Part shown: piece after piece, positions 17,708 to 26,068 of the stretch
Numbering within the stretch: position 1 is the stretch's first letter
How the letters are laid out: every line of letters starts with the position of its first letter
NCBI GenBank assembly: GCA_020634935.1
Contig: JACKAT010000010.1
Coordinates: 62,001-126,000 of the forward strand
Direction: 5' to 3'
DNA: 64,000 nt
From: Anaerolineales bacterium
GTDB lineage: Bacteria; Chloroflexota; Anaerolineae; 4572-78; J111
Made by a program: the position numbers and the translations under genes
Notes under the pieces: generated by a model
Told to the model about the DNA's origin: nothing
The model's input: only the letters and a program-made list of their open reading frames with translations
The model's database searches: none

Positions 17708-18643
17708 ATGGGAATTTTATCCAGACTTATTCTTGAAGCCGGTAAACAAGGGATCGAACTCGCCCTGTTTGTAATCCTGCCCATCATGCTCGTGATGTTT
17801 ACGGTGATTAGATTACTCGAACGGATGGGGGTGATGCGCGTTCTGGTAAGAGTCTTTGAGCCGATTTTGCAACCATTCGGGGTCCCCGGGCTGGGCGTAG
17901 TAGCGATGCTTCAAATGCTTCTGGTTAATTTTGCCGCCCCCATGTCCACGCTATCCATCATGGACCAATCAGGGGTTAGCGATAGACACCTGGCCGCCAC
18001 ATTTGCGCTGGTATTGTGCCTGCCGCAGGCTAATGTTGTGTTTCCCCTCGCCCCTTTTGGGTTAAACGTTGTGGCGACTTGGGTCGTTGGACTGGTGGGC
18101 GCACTTACCGCTGCGGCTCTTACATTCTATCTTTTTATGCCGAAAGACTCAGATTCAACCTCAGCGCTTGAGCCAATCCAAGATTACAACCAGCCAGCAT
18201 CTGAGAGCCTGCTTGATATGATTCGATCGGTGGGTAAGGAATCTTGGGAATTGGCGTTTGGCGCTATTCCATTTCTGGTCTTGACCTTATTAATGGTGGG
18301 GCTACTGGACAAAACCCATATTACAATGCTATTAACGGCGCTATTTGCGCCGGTTTTCGGACTATTTGGTATAAACAGTCAGCTATTCTTACCTGTTCTC
18401 ACCAAGTTCATCGCCGGCGGCACCGCTATGTTCGGGGTACTCGTCTCGTTTCTTGACCAAAACCTTGTATCGATGCTTGATGTCAACAGGATTGCCGGCC
18501 TGATCATCCATCCCTTAGACTTAGCCGGGATAGCCATTTTAACAGCGGCCGGCCCCAGATTACCGCGCCTGCTTCTCCCCGCGGCGGCCGGAGCCGGCAT
18601 CGGTATTGCGGTTCGCACCGCGCTTCATTTGCTTTGGTTTTGA
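17708..18643 (+). CDS. Nucleoside-recognition (gate) domain membrane protein
   Basis: 311 residues with about eight hydrophobic segments in two similar halves (first half ~1-150, second ~180-311), separated by a polar linker (150-178, SDSTSALEPIQDYNQPASES). Each half resembles the gate domain of SpmA/SpmB and FeoB-type proteins, with conserved small-residue loops such as VNFAAPMSTLSIMDQSG and TKFIAGGTAMFGVLVSFLDQ. Transported substrate is unknown. The fusion of two gate-like halves in one chain is like the SpmA-SpmB pair. No obvious operon partners. Confidence 0.8.
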   Translation: MGILSRLILEAGKQGIELALFVILPIMLVMFTVIRLLERMGVMRVLVRVFEPILQPFGVPGLGVVAMLQMLLVNFAAPMSTLSIMDQSGVSDRHLAATFALVLCLPQANVVFPLAPFGLNVVATWVVGLVGALTAAALTFYLFMPKDSDSTSALEPIQDYNQPASESLLDMIRSVGKESWELAFGAIPFLVLTLLMVGLLDKTHITMLLTALFAPVFGLFGINSQLFLPVLTKFIAGGTAMFGVLVSFLDQNLVSMLDVNRIAGLIIHPLDLAGIAILTAAGPRLPRLLLPAAAGAGIGIAVRTALHLLWF

Positions 18644-18883
18644 AAGAAACCTTGCCGGCCCGTAATCGCGTAATTTTGGGGCGTTAACGGATTTTACGTC
18701 ACTGGGGAGAGGGCCTCACCACAGTTCAACGGATTTTAATGTCAACGCCACAGTTGGCATTTTTTGTTATAATCGTCACAATTACGGTCTTAATCAGATT
18801 GATCCCCCTTCGACGCCGAAATACCGGGTAGCCGATCATAAAGGTGATCGCTCAAAAGGTTATGATCACGATCGTGATCGAAG
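18644..18883. other. Non-coding gap with a perfect palindrome
   Basis: No gene. gatcacgatcgtgatc (18864-18879) is a perfect 16-bp palindrome immediately before the 41-bp array. A related sequence, gatcacggtcgtgacc (19275-19290), lies just after it. Confidence 0.6.
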
Positions 18884-19252
18884 GGTTTAGCGCGCAGAAT
18901 GGTTCTTTTGGCAAGAATTCATAAGGTCTAGCACGCGGAATGGTTCTTTTGGCAAGAATTCATAAGGTCTAGCGCGCGGAATGGTTCTTTTGGCAAGAAT
19001 TCATAAGGTCTAGCGCGCGGAATGGTTCTTTTGGCAAGAATTCATAAGGTCTAGCGCGCAGAATGGTTCTTTTGGCAAGAATTCATAAGGTCTAGCGCGC
19101 GGAATGGTTCTTTTGGCAAGAATTCATAAGGTCTAGCGCGCAGAATGGTTCTTTTGGCAAGAATTCATAAGGTCTAGCGCGCGGAATGGTTCTTTTGGCA
19201 AGAATTCGTAGGGTCTGGCGTGCAGAATGGTTCTTTTGGCGAGAATTCATAA
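18884..19252. repeat. 41-bp tandem repeat array, nine copies
   Basis: Nine head-to-tail 41-bp units (starts 18884, 18925, 18966, 19007, 19048, 19089, 19130, 19171, 19212) plus a 13-base partial copy. Each contains gcgcgc(a/g)gaatggttc and ttttggcaagaattcataa. Copies differ at only one to a few positions, so the array is recent or homogenised. The unit is not a multiple of three and has no unique spacers, so it is neither a coding repeat nor a CRISPR. Confidence 0.92.
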
Positions 19253-19297
19253 GGTCTAGCGCGCCAAGGTATTTGATCACGGTCGTGACCGTTAGGT

Positions 19298-19994
19298 CTG
19301 GAGTGTCAAAGTTTACTTTGATCTGACCGGTAGTATGACAAAGCCAGCTTTGTCGCTCCTATATTTTCACGGCCGGTGTCGTCTCAGTTGAAACGGTCCG
19401 ACTCCTCTATAAATAAAGCTCTGGAGCGTCAAAGTTTACTTTGACCCCAACGTGGGTGACAAAGCCAGCTTTGTCGCTCCTATATTTTCACGGCCGGTGT
19501 CGTCTCAGTTGAAACGGTCCGACTCCTCTATAAATAAAGCTCTGGAGCGTCAAAGTTTTGACCCCAACGTGGGTGACAAAGCCAGCTTTGTCGCTCCTAT
19601 ATTTTCACGGCCGGTGTCGTCTCAGTTGAAACGGTCCGACTCCTCTATAAATAAAGCTCTGGAGCGTCAAAGTTTACTTTGACCCCAACGTGGGTGACAA
19701 CGGCTCCTATATTTTCACGGCCGGTGTCGTCTCAGTTGAAACGGTCCGACTCCTCTATAAATAAAGCTCTGGAGCGTCAAAGTTTACTTTGACCCCAACG
19801 TGGGTGACAACGCCAGCTTTGTCGCTCCTATATTTTCACGGCCGGTGTCGTCTCAGTTGAAACGGTCCGACTCCTCTATAAATAAAGCTCTGGAGCGTCA
19901 AAGTTTACTTTGACCCCAACGTGGGTGACAAAGCCAGCTTTGTCGCTCCTATATTTTCACGGCCGGTGTCGTCTCAGTTGAAACGGTCCGACTC
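19298..19994. repeat. ~121-bp tandem repeat array, six copies
   Basis: Units begin at 19298, 19420, 19541, 19658, 19768 and 19889. Each holds tcaaagtttactttga, a ccccaacgtgggtgac segment, gacaaagccagctttgtc, cctatattttcacggccggt and a tcgtctcagttgaaacggtc hairpin. Copy 3 lacks a few bases of the first palindrome and copy 4 lacks part of the second. The unit is the inverted form of the dispersed repeat at 14001-14112. Confidence 0.92.
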
Positions 19995-20000
19995 TATTAG

Positions 20001-20116
20001 ACGTTACGCCGTTGGAGATTAGCCCGCCCTAAATCCCTGCCACAGGGAGGGATTTGTCCGGTCCTCCTCCCTGTGGGGGGAGTTAGAGGGGGGCTAAACC
20101 GGTCAACGGCGTAAGT
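20001..20116. repeat. TTACGC-type inverted-repeat element
   Basis: Outer arms acgttacgccgttg (20001-20014) and caacggcgtaagt (20104-20116) enclose inner arms ccacaggga/tccctgtgg and ttagccc/gggctaa. Non-coding, MITE-like, immediately before the BtpA gene. Confidence 0.65.
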
Positions 20117-20153
20117 CATATCTATAATAAAAGCCAGGTTCGAGGGAATATCA

Positions 20154-20948
20154 ATGACCAACTTCTTAAAAGATAGTCACGCCATTATCGGCATGATCCA
20201 CGTTGATGCGCTGCCGGGGACGCCGAAATATCAAGGTTCGATGGCCGACATCATCGCCAAAGCCCAGGCCGAGGCCGAACTTTACCGGCGGGCCGGCATC
20301 GATGTGTTGATGATCGAGAATATGCACGATGTGCCATACAGCCGGCAGGTGGGGCCGGAAATTGTAGCGGCGATGACGGTGCTGGGTTACGAGGTCAAGA
20401 ACAGCAGCGGCCTGCGCTGCGGCCTGCAAATTTTGGCGGCGGCTAACCGGGAGGCGCTCGGTGCGGCGCAGGCGGCGGGCCTCGATTTTGTGCGGGCGGA
20501 AGGCTTTGTCTTTGCCCACATCGCCGATGAGGGCTTTATCGATGGGTGTGCCGCCGACGTGCTGCGCTATCGCCGCCAAATTGGGGCGGATGATATTTTG
20601 GTGCTGACGGATATCAAAAAGAAGCACAGCGCCCACGCCCTCACCGCCGATGTCGATATTGTGGAGACGGCCCGCGCCGCCGAATTCTTCTTAAGCGACG
20701 GCGTGATCGTGACCGGCATCAGCACCGGCGTAGCCGCCAGCCCGGAGGAGTTGGCCCAGGTCAAGGCCGCCGTCGATATCCCGGTGCTGGTCGGCTCCGG
20801 GGTAACGCTGGACAATGTCGAGCAATACTTGGCCGCGGCCGACGCGTTGATCATCGGCTCGTACTTCAAGCAAGGCGGCCACTGGTCGCAGGGGGTCGAT
20901 GTGGAGCGGGTTGAGGCGTTTATGGCTAAGGTTAATCGGCTGCGGTAA
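20154..20948 (+). CDS. BtpA/SgcQ-family TIM-barrel protein
   Basis: 264 residues, cytosolic. Family features include the IIGMIHVDALPGTP start, DVLMIENMHDVPY, the LRCGLQIL segment and IPVLVGSGVTLDNVEQYL with ALIIGSYFK near the end, typical of a phosphate-binding TIM barrel. BtpA was linked to photosystem I biogenesis in cyanobacteria; relatives in other bacteria (SgcQ) sit in sugar clusters, and the biochemical reaction is not established. A GAGGGA ribosome site precedes the ATG. No operon partner. Confidence 0.9.
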   Translation: MTNFLKDSHAIIGMIHVDALPGTPKYQGSMADIIAKAQAEAELYRRAGIDVLMIENMHDVPYSRQVGPEIVAAMTVLGYEVKNSSGLRCGLQILAAANREALGAAQAAGLDFVRAEGFVFAHIADEGFIDGCAADVLRYRRQIGADDILVLTDIKKKHSAHALTADVDIVETARAAEFFLSDGVIVTGISTGVAASPEELAQVKAAVDIPVLVGSGVTLDNVEQYLAAADALIIGSYFKQGGHWSQGVDVERVEAFMAKVNRLR

Positions 20949-20981
20949 GAGAGATTGGAAACTGGAGATTAGAGATTGGTA

Positions 20982-21127
20982 ATAGAACTTACGCAGTTGG
21001 CATGTCATTTCGAGCGACGAAGGAGCGAGAAATCCCTGAGAACGATGTTTGCAAGCAAACTCTATAGGGATTTCTCCGCCTTCGGCTACGAAATGACATT
21101 ATTGGATGTCAAGTGCGTAACTTCTAT
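20982..21127. repeat. TTACGC-type inverted-repeat element with CATTTCGAG core
   Basis: Outer arms atagaacttacgcagttg (20982-20999) and aagtgcgtaacttctat (21111-21127). Inside lie tgtcatttcgagcgacgaag and a facing tacgaaatgaca arm, and an aaatccct/agggattt pair. The CATTTCGAG core is shared with the element at 53012. Confidence 0.75.
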
Positions 21128-21136
21128 CGTAATTTG

Positions 21137-21184
21137 TAACTGGTAATTGGCTATCCAGTCTCCAATTACAAGTTACCAGTTACT
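21137..21184. repeat. Inverted repeat (gtaactggtaattgg type)
   Basis: gtaactggtaattgg pairs with ccaattacaagttaccagttac across a short loop, just past the 3' end of the minus-strand membrane protein gene. It may act as a transcript end, but no T-run is evident. Confidence 0.5.
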
Positions 21185-21193
21185 ATTTACCAC

Positions 21194-22654
21194 TTACTTT
21201 CGTGGCAGCGGATGCGTATTTGTAAAAATCCAAGCCGCCGTATGCACCAACGACACCGCGATCACCACCAGCCCGCTCTCTTTCAACACCTGTCGATCCG
21301 GCAGCGCCCGCACGAGCAAGTAACCGGCCAGCAGGCTGTATACGAAAGCCGACGGGGCAAACAAATCCCAATCCTTGCGCCCGCCGTAATCGGCGTTCCA
21401 CAGCCAGGTGAAGAGAACGTACATCGCGGCGGTTAAGCCCAAAACGTACCCGAAATCTCGTTCGGCCTCGGTCTCGAACAACGTCAGGCCAAACCCACCT
21501 GCAGCCGCCAGCGTCAACCCAATCAAGGGCAGGCCAAACGGGGCAATCAGAAAATGGATGTTCAACCAATCGATCACATGAGCGGCGGAAAACATGGTGT
21601 AGGGTTGATACTTGGCCCACTCCGGGTCGATGGTGAACAGCGGCACGAACCAAACGCCGTCGCCGCCGCCGGGGCGGTCGACGCCGGTTAAGGCCGACAG
21701 GCCATGCCCGCCGCTTTCCATCAAGGCGAAAACCCCCGCGCCGATCAGCAGCGGCGGCAGCACGGTCTGAGCCACGGCTCCGACCAGCGACACCCGGCCG
21801 CGCCGCCAGCACAAGAAACTAAGCAGCCACAACCCCGGCCAGATAAAAACGGTCGAAGGGTGAAAGGCGTTGGTCACGGCCAGTCCTAACACCGGCCAGA
21901 CCGGCGGCAGCCGGCCTTGCAGCGCCAGCCAGGCCAGAAACAGCGTTGCCACCAGCAGCAGCGAGATAATGACATAATTCTCCACATAGCCGAAAAAGAG
22001 CTGCACCGAGCCGGTAGTCAGCAGCAGGCCGGCCAGCACAGCCGACTCCAGCGGATCGCGGCCCAGGTGCGAGGTGAAGACCAGCAGCACGTAAACAAAG
22101 ATCATCCCACAGATAATGCTGACCGTAGCGTAAACCGTCTCCACCGGCCAGCCAAGCAGCGGATCGGCCACAAATTGCCACAGCCGTTGATGGAGCAAGA
22201 CCGTTAGCGGCGCTTGCCAATTATAAACGACCCGCAAATCCAAATCCGGGTAGGACAGCGCCACCGACAGCAGATAGCTGTCGCCCCAGCGCAAGTGCCG
22301 TAAGCGAGCCAGCCAAAAAAGAATGCCCGACAGCAAAGCCACAACCGCAAACCAGCGATGGTGGGCCTGTTTGGCCGGCAGCGCCAGCCACAGTCGATAA
22401 ATGGCCCGGCTGATGAGATCGTTAACCGGTGAAATCACCAGCGCCCCGGCCAGCAAAGCCAAACCCCACCCCAGCCAGGTTGGCAGAAAGGTGTACGGCC
22501 ACAGACTCCAGGCCGTCTCCTCCGGCAGCGCGGCGGCGGCCAGATGCAGCGTCAACACGACCAGCGCCCAAACGCGGATCGCGCCGGCCAGCCACAGTTG
22601 CGCCGCCGCTGTTTTTGCGGCGGGCGCGTCTAATGATTTTAGATGTATTGTCAT
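21194..22654 (-). CDS. Multipass membrane protein, possibly GT-C glycosyltransferase-like
   Basis: 486 residues with roughly 10-12 transmembrane helices. After the second helix pair there is an RWGDSYLLSVAL loop, followed by YNWQAPLTVLLHQRLW, FFGYVENYVI and an NAFHPSTVFIWPGLW segment; a late loop has WNADYGGRKDWDLFAP. Acidic residues in the first large extracytoplasmic loop and this topology are typical of GT-C enzymes using lipid-linked sugars, but I do not recognise a named family. No operon partner. Confidence 0.75.
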   Translation of the reverse strand: MTIHLKSLDAPAAKTAAAQLWLAGAIRVWALVVLTLHLAAAALPEETAWSLWPYTFLPTWLGWGLALLAGALVISPVNDLISRAIYRLWLALPAKQAHHRWFAVVALLSGILFWLARLRHLRWGDSYLLSVALSYPDLDLRVVYNWQAPLTVLLHQRLWQFVADPLLGWPVETVYATVSIICGMIFVYVLLVFTSHLGRDPLESAVLAGLLLTTGSVQLFFGYVENYVIISLLLVATLFLAWLALQGRLPPVWPVLGLAVTNAFHPSTVFIWPGLWLLSFLCWRRGRVSLVGAVAQTVLPPLLIGAGVFALMESGGHGLSALTGVDRPGGGDGVWFVPLFTIDPEWAKYQPYTMFSAAHVIDWLNIHFLIAPFGLPLIGLTLAAAGGFGLTLFETEAERDFGYVLGLTAAMYVLFTWLWNADYGGRKDWDLFAPSAFVYSLLAGYLLVRALPDRQVLKESGLVVIAVSLVHTAAWIFTNTHPLPRK

Positions 22655-22683
22655 GAATAACTCAGACCCTCTTGCGTAGCCTA

Positions 22684-22718
22684 AGATTGGTCCAGTTTTG
22701 GCTAGACTGGACCAATCT
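22684..22718. repeat. AGATTGGTCCAGT inverted repeat
   Basis: agattggtccagt (22684-22696) and actggaccaatct (22706-22718) are exact complements. The same arm sequence bounds a longer element at 49936-50032. The rest of 22655-22960 shows no gene. Confidence 0.7.
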
Positions 22719-22963
22719 ATTGATGCCTGCGCATTTTACATCAACTTGGCTCATCCACCGAACCATCACGCCGAACCCACCAAATTTGATTGACTCACCA
22801 CAATTGACTATAATGAGCGCAAATAAGTCCATGAACGATTTTTCGTAAAAGATAGGGGGATTTTTGGTAACTGACTTCAATTGATCAGGCTTGATGTTAC
22901 CCCGTTGAACGAAAATTCTGGATATTCCACCCTTAGCGTCCGCTTGGTAGGGGTATAAAATTA

Positions 22964-22991
22964 AAGAAGGAAGTCTTTCAACTTCCTTCTT
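22964..22991 (-). terminator. Rho-independent terminator of the coiled-coil protein gene
   Basis: aagaaggaagt (22964-22974) pairs perfectly with acttccttctt (22981-22991), loop of 6. Read on the minus strand, a T-rich run follows the hairpin. It lies about 45 bases past the stop of the gene at 23037-23372. Confidence 0.85.
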
Positions 22992-23036
22992 AGATAAAGT
23001 AACAGAATTTAGGGGATAACAACGTGGACTTATACG

Positions 23037-23372
23037 CTAATTGACGATAGCGTCTTGGCGGGGTTTGGAGCGATTCCAGACTACTGTGTGGGTATGACCT
23101 TCCAGCTGGCTGATGGTTTTAGTCAACTGTTCGATTTGAGCTTGCAGCGCATCGATCTTTTGCTCCGTGGTATTATGGGGAGCGGTAATCGATCGGGCTA
23201 AGTCAACCGGCCAGGTCAATGGTAAAACAACCCCGACAGCCGCCAGTTGCTCTTGCAAAGCTCTAAGTTGATCGAAATATAGCTTTAACAATTGAGCGGT
23301 TAAACCGACATAACCCTTAGCAATTTGCTCAACGAACTTTATTCCCATATCGGTGATCGAGTTTTGGTACAT
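23037..23372 (-). CDS. Small coiled-coil protein, phasin-like in character
   Basis: 111 residues from the ATG at 23372, chosen because GGAGG lies 6 bases upstream; an ATG 12 bases earlier would contain that ribosome site. The N-terminal half is amphipathic helix (IKFVEQIAKGYVGLTAQLL) and a C-terminal segment (about 72-92, EQKIDALQAQIEQLTKTIS) is a heptad coiled coil. No catalytic motif. The helix-coil makeup resembles phasins (polyhydroxyalkanoate granule proteins), but no specific family can be named. It has its own terminator. Confidence 0.7.
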   Translation of the reverse strand: MYQNSITDMGIKFVEQIAKGYVGLTAQLLKLYFDQLRALQEQLAAVGVVLPLTWPVDLARSITAPHNTTEQKIDALQAQIEQLTKTISQLEGHTHTVVWNRSKPRQDAIVN

Positions 23373-23912
23373 TTTTTCCTCCATTGGCTACCAAACAATT
23401 TGTTGAGGATTAAAGTTCTCCTACTTGTTATAGATAGTTTACATTTTTAGGTTACATTTGAGTTACAATTCAGGCGCGGTAAAAATTTAGGCGAACAGGT
23501 GATGGCGTGATCACTCATCCATCCCCAAAGTGATGTTACGTTATCTCAATGAGAGAGTAGAGGCAATGAAAGCTTAATCCTATCCAAACCCAACTGTGGG
23601 CCAGTCCTGCCATTCAACCTCGCCTTCTCCCCTTGACTCAAACGCCCTGCCTGCCTAACGTTAACCCACTGTCAAAAGATGGATATTTCTGCGCTCATCT
23701 ATTCCCGCTCATAATTTCATTATAATAAGCGCCAATGAAGGCTTGAATGTCTTGGTCATTGGGCCGGATTGAACCTCAACAAGTTAACAGCAACCAAACC
23801 ATTTTAACCACTGGTGCAACCGGCAAGTTTTGCATTAGGCTTAAAATTGCGGACAAAATTTTTATTCAGGAACAAATAGAGAGACGGAGTTAAAAAAATA
23901 TGGAGGGAATGA
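23373..23912. other. Non-coding gap upstream of mutA
   Basis: No open frame of note. TATAAT at 23721-23726 is a possible -10 element but has no good -35. I looked for a cobalamin-riboswitch B12 box because the next two genes form a B12 enzyme, and did not find one. Confidence 0.5.
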
Positions 23913-26066
23913 ATGACAACTGAATCTCAAAGTAAACAGAATGGTCGCCTCTTAAGTGAATTTCCACCGCCAACCTACGAGGCCTGGCGCGAGGCGGTCG
24001 AAGCGCAGTTGAAGGGTGCTCCCTTTGAGAAAAGATTAGTCACCAAAACGTACGAGGGCATTGATGTCCAGCCTCTCTACCGCCAAGAAGACCTGGAAGG
24101 GCTGTCTCATTTGGCCTATTTACCCGGTTTTCCACCTTACGTGCGGGGCGGCGACGCGCTGGGCAACAACCAGAGCGCGTGGCAAATTTGCCAGGAAATC
24201 CCCTACAGCACCGCCGAAGAGTTTAATCAAGCTATCCGCTATGATTTAGAGCGCGGGCAAACCGCGATCAACCTACGCCTCGATAAAGCCACGCTGCTGG
24301 GCCAGGACCCCGATGAAGCGCAAGTAGGCGACGTTGGCCTGGGCGGCGTTTCCATCGCCACGGTTGATGATTTAGCCAAGGCGCTGGACGGCATCGATCT
24401 GACGAAAACCCCGCTTTACATTCAATCCCACTCGGCAGCCATGCCCACTATGGCCCTGCTGATGGCCCTTGCCAAGAAAAAAGGAATCACCACCGAAGCC
24501 CTACAAGGCGGCATCGAAATGGACCCGCTGGGCATTTTGGCCCGCGAGGGCGATTTTCCCCGCTCGGTCGCCGGCGCGTATGATGTAATGGCCCAAATGA
24601 TCACCTGGGCTAAAGATAACGCGCCCCAACTGAAGATCGTCACCGTCCACGGCGAACCTTACGCCGACAGCGGCGCCAGCGCCGTTGAGGAGTTGGGCTA
24701 CGTGCTGGCCACCGCCACCGAATACCTGCGCGAGATGGTCGCCCGCGGTCTGACGGTTGATGATGCCGCGCCGCGCATGCGCTTCTCCTTCGCCGTCGGT
24801 TCCAACTACTTTATGGAAGTGGCCAAACTGCGAGCCGCCCGGATGGTTTGGGCTAAAGTGGTCAAAGCCTTTGGCGGCGGCGAAGAAGCGCAAAAAATGA
24901 CGATGCACGTCCGCTCCGGCTACTGGAACAAAACCATCCATGATACCTACGTCAACATGCTGCGCACCACCACCGAAGCCTTTGCCGGAGCGGTAGCCGG
25001 CTGCGACAGCATGCATACCGCCCAATTTGACGAAGCCATTCGCCCGCCCGATGAATTCTCGCGGCGGATTGCCCGCAATACCCAGTTGATTATCCAGCAG
25101 GAAGCCCACGTCACCAAAGTGGTCGATCCGGCCGGCGGCTCCTGGTATGTGGAAAAGTTAACCGATACGGTGGGCCGCAAAGTTTGGGAACTGTTCCAAA
25201 GCGTGGAAAAAATGGGCGGCATGTACGCCGCTTTAACAGAAGGGTCGCCGCAGAAGCAGGTCGCGGCCACGGCTGAAGCGCGGTTGGACAGCTTAGCCAG
25301 CCGCAAAGATATTTTGGTCGGCACCAACAAATACGCCAACATTCTGGAAGAACTGCCCGCCGCCAATCCACCTAACTATGAAGCGCTCCACGCCAAACGG
25401 GCTAAGTACATCGGCGACTATCGCACCGCTCCCGGCGGCGCCAGCGAAACGAATGTCCTGGACAAGCTGTCCCAGATTCTCGATGGCGACGCCGCATCAA
25501 CGATGGCCTTAACCATCGATGCCGCCGTGGCCGGCGCTACGCTGGGCGAGATGGCCCGCACGCTGCGCAAAGGGGATGAGGAAAAGGCGTCGGTGCCGCC
25601 GCTTCACGTCCATCGCGGCGCGTATCAGTTCGAGGAACTGCGAGCTTTCTCTGAAGCGTATTTGCAGAAAACAGGCCACCGGCCGCAAGTGTTCCTGGCC
25701 AATATGGGTCCCATTCCGCAGCATAAACCCCGCGCCGACTTCTCGACCGACTTCTTCCAGGTGGGTGGTTTTGAAGTGCTAACTAACAATGGGTTCGATA
25801 CGCCGGAAGCAGCGGCCCAGGCCGCGCTCGGCTCCGGCGCGTCGGCCGTAGTCATCTGCTCCACCGACGCCGACTATCCGAATGTGGTCGCGCCCGTCAC
25901 CCAAACCATCAAAGCCGCCAGCCCGCAGACCACCGTCATTGTGGCCGGCTATCCCGCCGACCAAATTGAAGCGCACAAAGCCGCCGGGGTCGATGAATTC
26001 ATTCACGTTCGAGCCAACACCTATAAAATCCTAGCGAATTTACAGTCCAAGTTGGGGGGTGCATAA
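23913..26066 (+). CDS. mutA: Methylmalonyl-CoA mutase, small (alpha) subunit
   Basis: 717 residues. The partner of the catalytic subunit in the B12-dependent interconversion of succinyl-CoA and (R)-methylmalonyl-CoA. The N-terminal TIM barrel (about 20-500) retains the YxxEDLEGLSHL entry and RIARNTQLIIQQEAHVTKVV segment. The C-terminal Rossmann domain (about 580-717) lacks the DxHxxG cobalamin motif; the equivalent stretch reads VFLANMGPIPQHKPRADF, as expected for the non-catalytic subunit. A GGAGGG ribosome site precedes the ATG. mutB starts 2 bases after its stop. Confidence 0.93.
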   Translation: MTTESQSKQNGRLLSEFPPPTYEAWREAVEAQLKGAPFEKRLVTKTYEGIDVQPLYRQEDLEGLSHLAYLPGFPPYVRGGDALGNNQSAWQICQEIPYSTAEEFNQAIRYDLERGQTAINLRLDKATLLGQDPDEAQVGDVGLGGVSIATVDDLAKALDGIDLTKTPLYIQSHSAAMPTMALLMALAKKKGITTEALQGGIEMDPLGILAREGDFPRSVAGAYDVMAQMITWAKDNAPQLKIVTVHGEPYADSGASAVEELGYVLATATEYLREMVARGLTVDDAAPRMRFSFAVGSNYFMEVAKLRAARMVWAKVVKAFGGGEEAQKMTMHVRSGYWNKTIHDTYVNMLRTTTEAFAGAVAGCDSMHTAQFDEAIRPPDEFSRRIARNTQLIIQQEAHVTKVVDPAGGSWYVEKLTDTVGRKVWELFQSVEKMGGMYAALTEGSPQKQVAATAEARLDSLASRKDILVGTNKYANILEELPAANPPNYEALHAKRAKYIGDYRTAPGGASETNVLDKLSQILDGDAASTMALTIDAAVAGATLGEMARTLRKGDEEKASVPPLHVHRGAYQFEELRAFSEAYLQKTGHRPQVFLANMGPIPQHKPRADFSTDFFQVGGFEVLTNNGFDTPEAAAQAALGSGASAVVICSTDADYPNVVAPVTQTIKAASPQTTVIVAGYPADQIEAHKAAGVDEFIHVRANTYKILANLQSKLGGA

Positions 26067-26068
26067 CT

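Noticed and set aside
18884..19252. Possible CRISPR array
   Set aside because: Units are contiguous with no unique spacers, and no cas genes are present.
19452..19682. Repeat-encoded protein in the 121-bp array
   Set aside because: The frame is open only because unit lengths happen to keep it; unit lengths vary (110-122) and break it elsewhere.
20120..20153. tRNA-like ggttcga sequence
   Set aside because: No matching acceptor or anticodon arms could be built around it.
23373..23912. Cobalamin riboswitch upstream of the B12-dependent mutase
   Set aside because: I looked for the B12 box and surrounding pairing and did not find them.
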